16,024 bases of DNA from Oscillospiraceae bacterium (GTDB taxonomy: Bacteria > Bacillota > Clostridia > Christensenellales > Aristaeellaceae), in assembly GCA_031282605.1 (NCBI GenBank), contig JAITDK010000327.1, positions 1-16,024 on the forward strand. Direction: 5' to 3'. The stretch's first letter is position 1; the number at the start of each line of letters is the position of its first letter. Positions 1 to 6,424 of this stretch are shown here, piece by piece. The translations under genes were made by a program, and so were the position numbers. Under the pieces are notes generated by a model, which was given only the letters and a program-made list of their open reading frames with translations, was not told where the DNA came from and made no database searches.

Positions 1-215
1 TATCCGCCCTTTCGAATCCTGACCAGGCTTCGCCTGGACCATCGTGATACACAATCTACCGGCTTCGGATTGCCGGTTGTACCTGGAGAGTCTGTTCCGT
101 AGCGTAACTCGTTCCCCCGTTGCCTTGTTCCAAGCCCCGGGGGAGGTCGGGAGGGGGTCGTGAGACCCCTTCCCGAAGGCGCGGATGCGCCGCGTTCTTG
201 ACCCTGTGAAGGGCT
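1..215 (-). ncRNA. Candidate structured RNA or long structured leader, cut by the window edge
   Basis: This stretch has no convincing gene but is packed with hairpins on the minus strand: CGCGG/CCGCG (about 181-195), a long GGGAAGGGGTC / GACCCCCTCCC stem (about 149-174), a CCCCCG/CGGGGG stem enclosing CTTG-GAA-CAAG (about 115-142), ACCGGC/GCCGGT (about 58-77) and CCAGGC-GAA-GCCTGG (about 23-37). A promoter just upstream (222-250) would start transcription near 215. The structure points to a structured RNA, either stand-alone or the leader of a gene beyond position 1. I could not match it from memory to signatures of SRP RNA, RNase P RNA, tmRNA, 6S RNA or common riboswitches, so the family is unknown. 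The 3' end is not in the window. Confidence 0.45.
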
Positions 216-221
216 ATACCC

Positions 222-250
222 ATTATACCACCCTTACCGCACCTGCTCAA
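222..250 (-). promoter_or_regulatory. Sigma-A-type promoter for the structured RNA
   Basis: On the minus strand TTGAGC (250-245) and a perfect TATAAT (227-222) are separated by 17 nt. The -35 box overlaps the last codons of the solute-binding-like gene, so the downstream RNA can be transcribed independently of it. The predicted start is around 214-216. Readthrough from the upstream gene is also possible, since I see no terminator between them. Confidence 0.55.
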
Positions 251-1328
251 CCGCATCCCTGAACCCGCCGTCATCCTTGAGTGCGGCGTGCAGCGCTCGG
301 CTTACAAACTCATCCTTCACCGCTGCCCAGCCGAACGCATTCGGCGCAGCCAGTTCAGTTAAATAACGCTCCTGCAACGCCTTGAGCACGGGCGTCGCTT
401 CACCAGCCTTCGCCGCATCGTTCCTCACCGGAATCAACCCAGCGTTCAACAACGAGTCCTGCGCCGTTTTGCCCGTCATAGCCCATATTAACTCACTTAC
501 CGCAGCGTCCCGCGCTCGATCCGCCTCGCCATCCACCTTGCCTATCAGCAGCGTCAAGTCACAGAATCCCGACAGCGGCGTTTCCACTCTATAATCAAAC
601 CCTCTCCCAGCAGCCACCAGCGCGCCGAATTTCCGCGTCTGATCAATCGTACATACCAACGCCGCCACATTCCCACCTACGAACGCACTGTACGCACCAT
701 CCGGCTGCACGGACCCAAACCCTTCCGGCCTGCTCAACGCGCGCGCCGCCTCTACCCCCGCACCCCAACCCAGCAGCGCAGCCAGCGCACCCCCCGTCGG
801 CGAGTGTATCGCATACCGCTGTTGCTTCTTCACCGGCTCGGGTTCTACCAACGCCTCCCCCTCCGGCCACATCACACCATTAATCAGCACGGCATACCCC
901 CCCAGCGCGAGCGGCAGCGCGTACTGCTCCCCCGCCCAGCGTCCCGACCGCGCCGCCTCGCTCAAAAACTCCTCCGCGCCGCCGAAGGGCTGCAGCAGTC
1001 CTCGCGGCTCGCTCACCATACCTGGAGAGAATATCAACACATCCGGCAGAACCGCGTCCTCATTCTCCCATACGCCGCTGGGCACCTTTCGTATACTCAC
1101 GCGCACACCTTTTCGCGCCTTCTCGAACGCGGCGGCCTGCTTGGTTATCCAACCCATCGCGCTGGAACTCCAATCCTGGCATACCCACACGCGCAGCACA
1201 CCTTGCCAGCCCCGCTGCCGTATAGTTCCGTCACGGTTAGCCGGATATCCTGTCAGCGCCTCCGGCATCTTCCATATCAACAGGCCTGTCGCCAGCATAC
1301 ATACCAGCGCGATCACACGCTTTCGCAT
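234..1328 (-). CDS. Extracellular solute-binding protein-like protein (orphan)
   Basis: A 364-residue protein with an N-terminal basic-hydrophobic segment (about residues 3-20) that acts as signal peptide or membrane anchor. The rest reads like a family 1 type periplasmic-binding fold: an LRVWV strand near residue 45, ITKQAAAFEKARKGV, a PDVLIFSPG stretch near 95, YALPLALGGYAVLING in the middle, and a late NAGLIPVRNDAAKAGE segment typical of these proteins. The expected role is ligand binding outside the membrane. No permease or ATPase lies beside it, so a transport role is unproven; sensing or an ancestral-transporter remnant are alternatives. The ATG at 1328 follows GGGAGGTGCAGAT, a good ribosome binding site. 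The hydrophobic segment has a Cys at residue 10 but no canonical lipobox. It is divergent from dinB. Confidence 0.7.
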   Translation of the reverse strand: MRKRVIALVCMLATGLLIWKMPEALTGYPANRDGTIRQRGWQGVLRVWVCQDWSSSAMGWITKQAAAFEKARKGVRVSIRKVPSGVWENEDAVLPDVLIFSPGMVSEPRGLLQPFGGAEEFLSEAARSGRWAGEQYALPLALGGYAVLINGVMWPEGEALVEPEPVKKQQRYAIHSPTGGALAALLGWGAGVEAARALSRPEGFGSVQPDGAYSAFVGGNVAALVCTIDQTRKFGALVAAGRGFDYRVETPLSGFCDLTLLIGKVDGEADRARDAAVSELIWAMTGKTAQDSLLNAGLIPVRNDAAKAGEATPVLKALQERYLTELAAPNAFGWAAVKDEFVSRALHAALKDDGGFRDAVEQVR

Positions 1329-1377
1329 ATCTGCACCTCCCAGTCCATCAAAATGCTATGAACTTGAGGCTGGATAT

Positions 1378-1405
1378 ATTATAATACTCAATAGAGGACG
1401 CACAA
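1378..1405 (-). promoter_or_regulatory. Putative promoter of the solute-binding-like gene, with a palindromic -10
   Basis: Minus strand TTGTGC (1405-1400), a 16-nt spacer and TATAAT (1383-1378) would start transcription about 43 nt before the ATG at 1328. The core ATTATAAT (1378-1385) is its own reverse complement, so the same bases also offer TATAAT (1380-1385) to the plus strand, where it would suit dinB. The plus-strand -35 (TATGAA at 1357-1362) is poor. No GAAC-N4-GTTC LexA-type box was seen. Confidence 0.4.
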
Positions 1406-1425
1406 CAGGGACGGGAGAGGGGGGG

Positions 1426-2679
1426 GTGAAGGCCGTGCCGGATCGGGTAATACTCCACTGCGACTGCAACTCATTCTTCGCCAGCGTCGAGGAGACCTTT
1501 CGTCCCGAACTGCGCGGCGTGCCGATGGCCGTGGCTGGCGACCCCGCCAGACGGCACGGGATCATACTCGCCAAGAATGAGCTGGCAAAAAAGTATGACA
1601 TCAAAACCGCCGAAACGGTATGGAGCGCGAAGGTGAAGTGCCCGCAGCTGACGCTGGTTCCGCCGCGCCATGATGTTTACGGCCAGTTCTGCGAACGCGT
1701 CAACGCGATATACGAGCAGTACACCCCGCAGGTGGAGCGGTTCGGCATCGACGAGAGCTTCCTGGATCTGACGGGATGCCTGCTGCGGTTCGGCGGAGAC
1801 GGCGTAAAATGCGCCCACGAGATTCGCGAGCGCGTTCATCGGGAAACAGGGATCACAATCAGCGTGGGCGTGTCGTGGAACAAGATATTCGCCAAACTAG
1901 GCTCGGACTACAAGAAGCCTGACGCGGTCACGGTAATCGGCCGCGATAATTGGCGGGCGATCGTATACCCGCTGCCGGTGGGCGATCTGTTCTTCGTCGG
2001 GCGCAAGACCGCCGAGGCTCTCTCCAAGTACGGCATAACCACGATCGGACAGTTAGCGGCAAGTAACCCCAAGTGGCTGACCGAGCGCTTCGGCAAGGCG
2101 GGCGACACCCTTTATAATAACGCGAACGGGATGGACGACAGCCCCGTCGCGGAAACCGGCGCAAGCGAACAGGTCAAATCTATAGGCAACGGGTTCACGT
2201 TCAAGCGCGATCTGATCGGAGACGATGATATTCGCGCGGGGGTTATCTATCTGGCGGATTCGGTGGCGGCGCGGTTGCGCAAGCGCGATCTCAAGTGCCG
2301 CACCGTGACCGTCGCGTTGAAGGACAATACGCTCAAGTCCATCACGCGACAGACCTCACTGCCCGCGCCGACATACCTTGCCGCCGACGTCGGCGAAACC
2401 GCGTTAACGCTGATTGCGAAACACTGGCCGCGCGCGAAGCCCATCCGCACGCTGACCATTACCGCCGGGAACCTGACCCCCGCCTCATCCTGCGCCCAGG
2501 TCGAACAACTCTCCATGTTTGACGAGCCCTTGCGCCCCAAGTCAGAGCGCGCCGAGCGTTTGGAGCGGGCGATTGACGGCATTAGGGGACGGTTTGGGGA
2601 ACGCGCCGTTCAGCCCGCTGTGTTGATGGGGAGCGATATCGGGGTTTGGGAGGAGGACTCTTCAACGCCGCCGGGTTAA
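1426..2679 (+). CDS. dinB: DNA polymerase IV (Y-family translesion polymerase)
   Basis: A 417-residue Y-family polymerase that copies past damaged template bases and lacks a proofreading domain. Motif I is ILHCDCNSFFASVE with the metal-binding Asp at residue 13 and a likely steric-gate Phe at 18. Motif III is FGIDESFLD with Asp109-Glu110. The palm segment GVSWNKIFAKLGSDYKKPDA follows, then a helix-hairpin-helix thumb (VGRKTAEALSKYGITTIGQL) and the little finger. QLSMF at residues 361-365 matches the beta-clamp-binding consensus QLxLF. The reading frame is open back to 1141, but conserved sequence begins only after the GTG at 1426, which follows a GAGAGGGGG ribosome binding site. GTG at 1435 is an alternative start. 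It is convergent with the helicase gene, with 27 nt between the stops. Confidence 0.93.
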   Translation: MKAVPDRVILHCDCNSFFASVEETFRPELRGVPMAVAGDPARRHGIILAKNELAKKYDIKTAETVWSAKVKCPQLTLVPPRHDVYGQFCERVNAIYEQYTPQVERFGIDESFLDLTGCLLRFGGDGVKCAHEIRERVHRETGITISVGVSWNKIFAKLGSDYKKPDAVTVIGRDNWRAIVYPLPVGDLFFVGRKTAEALSKYGITTIGQLAASNPKWLTERFGKAGDTLYNNANGMDDSPVAETGASEQVKSIGNGFTFKRDLIGDDDIRAGVIYLADSVAARLRKRDLKCRTVTVALKDNTLKSITRQTSLPAPTYLAADVGETALTLIAKHWPRAKPIRTLTITAGNLTPASSCAQVEQLSMFDEPLRPKSERAERLERAIDGIRGRFGERAVQPAVLMGSDIGVWEEDSSTPPG

Positions 2680-2706
2680 CCCCTGTCGCCGTGGCGGCAA
2701 CGGAGC

Positions 2707-4953
2707 CTAACCCCGCCACAGCGCGTCCCGTCGGTACTGTTCGTGGAGCAGGTCTAGCGGGATGTATTCGTTATATTTTGCGGGGATAACGTGCGTCTCG
2801 TTGAGCGGCAGCATCTCCAGATCAACTGGCTCGGATCCGACTCGCCGGACTATTCTACCCAACTCCGCCCGCTCGCCGGAAAACTCCATCGCCAGGTACA
2901 CCGGATCAAACCCACCGGGCTGTATCTCCACGACGACGCCCTCGGACTCTAACGCCAGCGCCAGCGTGGACAGCCGGCGCGTACCCGCCCACGGACAGAG
3001 TATATAATGATTATGATCAATCGGAATCAACTCGGGGCGCAGCATACCGATCCGCCTCGCGTCACGGCGCATCGCGGTCAGGCGATCGACCGCCGCTTCA
3101 TCCAGGTAGGGATAAACGGTATCTGAGGCCAGCACATCCCGCATCATCGCGGCGACGCGATCGTGAACGGGCACTCGCACAGGATTGCGCCAGGACGCCG
3201 TGCCGGAACCCGCGCCCTCGTCAACGATCACAACCTTGCGGTTTTCCAACGCCTTGACACACTCCCACACCTTGCCAGCCAGCACGATCCTTGAACCGAC
3301 GGGCGGCGCGCTGTACACCGAGCCGATCGACCGCCCATGAAACTGCACGTCGTATTCCTCCGGAGACTCGAACACCGCGCAGAATCGGTATGTCGACACA
3401 ATCGGTTCCGCCGCGGCGCCGATCATCAGCAGCCCTTCCTCGGTGCGAGCGAGGTGGTTGATGTCGATCAAGTGGCGCAGCAGCGTTTGATACGCAGACC
3501 GCGTGATCCCCGCGAACGGCGCAAGGGTGAGCGCGGCGCGCGCCAGCGCGGCAGGCTCGCACGCTCCGAAACTCAGCAGATGCGCCATAGTCTGGTGATA
3601 CAGCAGGGCATACGGAGCCTCGGGCAGGTCGGGCGGCTCAACCCACTTCTCGGTAACGTACAACTGAACCGACGCTATCGATCGCAGCAGCGACCAATCA
3701 AACCCGCCGTGGATATAGCCGCCTGAACTATAAGTGACACGGCTGTAATCTCCGCCTATAAGCGGCAGCATATCCAGCCGCCCCGTCAGAAAGAACATCA
3801 GCTCCGCGCGCTGTCCCTTGCGGCCGCATCGCCCAAGCCGCTGCACGAACGCCGACACGGTCGACGGCGCGTCCAACTGCGCGACCATGTCCAGCTCACC
3901 TATGTCTATACCCAATTCCAGCGTGATCGTCGCGGCGACCACCATGCCGCCCTCGCTGGCCTTCAACTCGCGCTCGGTTTGTTCGCGCAGCGACGCGGAT
4001 ATGCTGCCGTGATGCGCGCGATATATATCGGGCGTGCCGTGGGACTTCGCGACGCTGCGCAGGTTTAGCGCCGCCGCCTCGACGTCGGCGCGTGAACGCG
4101 CGAATATGATGGCCTTCTTGCCCAGCGTGAAGCGGTAGAGATCCTCGTAGAACTGCGTGGGCCGGACGTTCAGCATGCGCTGCGCGGGTTGATCAGGTTC
4201 GCCGTCCGTCGTAAAGGACGCCGGCTCCTCCTCCTGTTCATACTCAAACATGGCCAGCCTGATCCTCTTCGCGGCGTCCTCCGCGCGCGGCGTGACGCAT
4301 CGTCTGTCCGTACCCATGCTGAGCCAACGTTCGGCGGGGGCGGTATCGCCCAGTGTGGCCGACAGTCCTATCCTGCGCGGAATGTGACCGATCAAACGCT
4401 GCAGCCGTTCCAGCAGGCACAGCGTCTGTATGCCGCGCGGCCCGTTCATGAACGCGTGAACCTCGTCGATTATGACGAAGCGCAGGTCGGCGAACATCCG
4501 CGCGCAGTCGTTCGCGCGTCCGACCGAACCGCCGCGATCAATCAATCCCTCCAGCGATTCGGGCGTGATCTGCAGCACGCCGCGCGGAATGCCGACTACG
4601 CGCCGCTTGCGCGACTCGGACGCGTCGCCGTGCCACTTGCATATGGGAATATTCGTTTCGGACAGCAGCGAGCCGATACGGTCGAATTGATCGTTGATCA
4701 GCGCCTTCAACGGGGAGATATACAGTATGCCGATGGAGCGCGCCGGCTTATTGAGCAACGATGTAACGGCAGGCATGAACGCCGCCTCGGTCTTGCCGGA
4801 GGCGGTGCCGGTCGCGAGCAGCAGATTATCGTCGGTGTCAAGTATTATGCCGATGGCGGCGGACTGAACCGCGCGCAGCGCACTCCACCCGCTGCGCAGG
4901 ATGAATTCCTGCACGGCTGGAGCGAGACGGTAGAACGGATCATTACTCATCAT
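2707..4953 (-). CDS. Lhr-like superfamily 2 helicase (BrxHI-like)
   Basis: A 748-residue ATP-dependent DNA/RNA helicase. Motif I is ATGTASGKTEA (Lys54-Thr55), motif Ia SPLKALINDQ near 80-89, motif II IIDEVH (Asp163-Glu164), motif III LSAT at 197-200. The second RecA domain carries LELGIDIG near 345-352 and motif VI QRLGRCGRKG (371-380). About 350 further residues form a C-terminal region as in Lhr-like proteins (COG1201). Paired with a BrxD-like ATPase directly upstream, it matches the brxD-brxHI pair known from type 2 BREX phage defence, so a defence or nucleic-acid-processing role is inferred. A TGA codon two codons upstream of the ATG at 4953 fixes the start to 4953 or 4950. There is no Shine-Dalgarno sequence there; initiation probably depends on the tandem repeat at 4941-4990. 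Confidence 0.85.
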   Translation of the reverse strand: MMSNDPFYRLAPAVQEFILRSGWSALRAVQSAAIGIILDTDDNLLLATGTASGKTEAAFMPAVTSLLNKPARSIGILYISPLKALINDQFDRIGSLLSETNIPICKWHGDASESRKRRVVGIPRGVLQITPESLEGLIDRGGSVGRANDCARMFADLRFVIIDEVHAFMNGPRGIQTLCLLERLQRLIGHIPRRIGLSATLGDTAPAERWLSMGTDRRCVTPRAEDAAKRIRLAMFEYEQEEEPASFTTDGEPDQPAQRMLNVRPTQFYEDLYRFTLGKKAIIFARSRADVEAAALNLRSVAKSHGTPDIYRAHHGSISASLREQTERELKASEGGMVVAATITLELGIDIGELDMVAQLDAPSTVSAFVQRLGRCGRKGQRAELMFFLTGRLDMLPLIGGDYSRVTYSSGGYIHGGFDWSLLRSIASVQLYVTEKWVEPPDLPEAPYALLYHQTMAHLLSFGACEPAALARAALTLAPFAGITRSAYQTLLRHLIDINHLARTEEGLLMIGAAAEPIVSTYRFCAVFESPEEYDVQFHGRSIGSVYSAPPVGSRIVLAGKVWECVKALENRKVVIVDEGAGSGTASWRNPVRVPVHDRVAAMMRDVLASDTVYPYLDEAAVDRLTAMRRDARRIGMLRPELIPIDHNHYILCPWAGTRRLSTLALALESEGVVVEIQPGGFDPVYLAMEFSGERAELGRIVRRVGSEPVDLEMLPLNETHVIPAKYNEYIPLDLLHEQYRRDALWRG

Positions 4954-4990
4954 TACTCATCGTTACTCATCATCGCTCATCATTGCTCAT
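4941..4990 (-). repeat. Five 10-bp tandem repeats forming nested start/stop micro-ORFs at the helicase start
   Basis: On the minus strand the unit ATGAGTAATG occurs five times: two exact copies (4960-4941) and three variants (ATGAGTAACG, ATGAGCGATG, ATGAGCAATG) further upstream. Because 10 is not a multiple of 3, successive units shift frame. ATG at 4990 opens a 6-codon frame ending in TGA (4972-4970) that overlaps the ATG at 4973 as ATGA. That ATG opens MMSNDE, ending in TAA (4955-4953), whose last A is the first base of the helicase ATG (TAATG). The helicase itself begins MMSND, so the array looks like a repeated duplication of the helicase start. Confidence 0.9.
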
Positions 4991-5006
4991 TATGGATCGT
5001 CGCCTG

Positions 5007-6329
5007 TCATACCGTGAAATTGGCGAATCCATCCACGTCGTCCGGCGCCTCGTCGTCGACCGTGAACTGCGCGTCCTTAGCGGCGACGATGTCGGCGACG
5101 GTCTGCTCGGGATATTGGTAGAGCCGGTTGAGTATCTCGACGAAATCGCGGATGACTGAGCGCGGCGTGATGTGGGTCGTCGCGCCGATACGTTCATACT
5201 CCGCTTTTAAGAAAGTGATATACTCGTCCTGCGTGATCTCGCGCTCATAGCCATAAAGATCCATGTGCAGCCGCGCTAATTTCTCCATCAATACGTACAT
5301 TTCCTCAAACGACAGCGGGCTGATGCGTATGATCGGCGCGAGCAGATCGCGCGCCTCCGAATCGGCGAACTGTCCTTCGGTCAGGCGCGAGCGCAGCGCC
5401 TCATAGCTGAATATGCCGCGTTCGGTATCCTCCAGCGCTTGCGGGGTTATGACGAATATCAGCCCGAGGTGGGAGGCCTTGCCCTGCAGCGCGTCGTTGT
5501 ACATCGACAGCAGTTTCTCATAATTGTATTGACGCGTGACGCGGAACGGGATGCGGAACAGGTTGACCACCTCGTCGATCAAGACCAGCAGCCCCTTGTA
5601 TCCCGCGCGAACCAAGAACGCGGAGAACAGTTTCAGCGCCTCGTACCAATTCTCGTCGTCGATGATGGTGCGCACGTTCAGGTCGTGGCGTATCTCCATC
5701 TTCGATGTGTATTCGCCGCGAAGCCAGCGCAGCGCGTTGGATTGAGTGTGATCATCGCCGTCGCGGTAAGCCTGCCAATACAGCAGAATCACCTTCGCGA
5801 AGTCGTAGCCGTTGACCATGCCCTCCAGTTCGGAGCCGACGGACATGATGCGCTTGCGCACGCGCGATTCGAACGCGTAACCCTGGTCTTCGCCGATACC
5901 CTCTTCTTCCGCCACGGATTGCTGGATGCCGGAGATCCATTTCTCCAGTATCATGGACAGCGCGCCGCCGTCGGGACTGACGCGGACGGAGATGTTGCGC
6001 ATCAATTCGCGGTATGTGGCGACGCCTTGTCCCTGCGTACCGCTTAGCCGGCGCTCGGGGGAAAGGTCGGCGTCGGCCACAACGAAACCCCGCTCCATCG
6101 CGTAGTTGCGCAGGGTTTGGAGCAGGAAAGACTTGCCGCTGCCGTATCGGCCGACGACGAAGCGGCACGCCGCGCCGCCGTCCTGGATGATCTCCGTATC
6201 CTTGAGTAAGGCGTCGATCTCCCGCGCGCGACCGACGGCGATGTACTCGAGTCCGACGCGCGGAACAACGCCGCCCTTGAGCGCGTTAAGAACGGTCGCG
6301 GCGATACGTTTGGGTGCAGTCCTTGGCAT
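5007..6329 (-). CDS. BrxD-like P-loop ATPase (BREX-type ATP-binding domain, DUF2791 family)
   Basis: A 440-residue AAA+-like ATPase. The Walker A motif is VVGRYGSGKS (Lys66-Ser67), and the Walker B motif is GLLVLIDEVVNLF (Asp252-Glu253). A sensor-like IFVITP strand follows near 291-296. YERIGATTHITPRSVIRDFVEILN near residue 390 is the C-terminal arginine-finger/winged-helix-like region seen in this family. The family pairs with an Lhr-like helicase in type 2 BREX, exactly the neighbour found here. The presumed role is energising or loading the helicase on DNA; that is inference. The start follows a CTGGGGGG ribosome binding site 8 nt before the ATG. The gene has its own promoter (6362-6390), and its stop lies 16 nt before the first micro-ORF ATG of the repeat array. 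Confidence 0.8.
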   Translation of the reverse strand: MPRTAPKRIAATVLNALKGGVVPRVGLEYIAVGRAREIDALLKDTEIIQDGGAACRFVVGRYGSGKSFLLQTLRNYAMERGFVVADADLSPERRLSGTQGQGVATYRELMRNISVRVSPDGGALSMILEKWISGIQQSVAEEEGIGEDQGYAFESRVRKRIMSVGSELEGMVNGYDFAKVILLYWQAYRDGDDHTQSNALRWLRGEYTSKMEIRHDLNVRTIIDDENWYEALKLFSAFLVRAGYKGLLVLIDEVVNLFRIPFRVTRQYNYEKLLSMYNDALQGKASHLGLIFVITPQALEDTERGIFSYEALRSRLTEGQFADSEARDLLAPIIRISPLSFEEMYVLMEKLARLHMDLYGYEREITQDEYITFLKAEYERIGATTHITPRSVIRDFVEILNRLYQYPEQTVADIVAAKDAQFTVDDEAPDDVDGFANFTV

Positions 6330-6361
6330 AAACGATGACCCCCCAGATGAATAAATTAATT

Positions 6362-6390
6362 ATTAAATCAAACAATGGCCCAACTATCAA
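6362..6390 (-). promoter_or_regulatory. Putative promoter of the ATPase-helicase operon
   Basis: Minus strand TTGATA (6390-6385), a 17-nt spacer and TTTAAT (6367-6362) predict a transcript start near 6355, about 25 nt before the ATPase ATG. The -35 box forms the loop and part of the stem of the hairpin that ends the upstream operon, so termination and initiation share bases. Confidence 0.45.
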
Positions 6391-6398
6391 GTTGAGCC
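6377..6398 (-). terminator. Hairpin terminator of the sugar operon
   Basis: On the minus strand GGCTCAACT-TGAT-AGTTGGGCC forms a 9-bp stem with one G-U pair and a 4-nt loop, followed by the T-rich ATTGTTTGATTT. It begins 27 nt after the stop codon of the DUF5107 gene. Confidence 0.55.
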
Positions 6399-6424
6399 AC
6401 ATCTTCGATAGCGCATTTACTATT

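Noticed and set aside
56..274. A 72-codon minus-strand open frame over the left-edge hairpin region
   Set aside because: It overlaps the end of the solute-binding-like gene, has no ribosome binding site, and its low-complexity arginine/proline/glycine content follows from GC-rich stems; an RNA reading fits better.
1141..1425. N-terminal extension of the dinB frame by 95 codons
   Set aside because: The extension overlaps the divergent gene and its promoter and shows no Y-family similarity; the GTG at 1426 has a good ribosome binding site directly before the conserved motif I.
2685..2701. Hairpin between the convergent dinB and helicase stops
   Set aside because: GTCGCCG/CGGCAAC has a mismatch and no T-tract on either side, so it is too weak to call a terminator.
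4941..4990. CRISPR-like array reading of the repeats
   Set aside because: Units are 10 bp and directly abutting with no spacers; this is a simple tandem repeat.
4189..5121. A 310-codon plus-strand frame opposite the helicase
   Set aside because: Shadow of the helicase coding sequence; arginine-rich, no recognisable motifs, and it runs through the tandem repeat.
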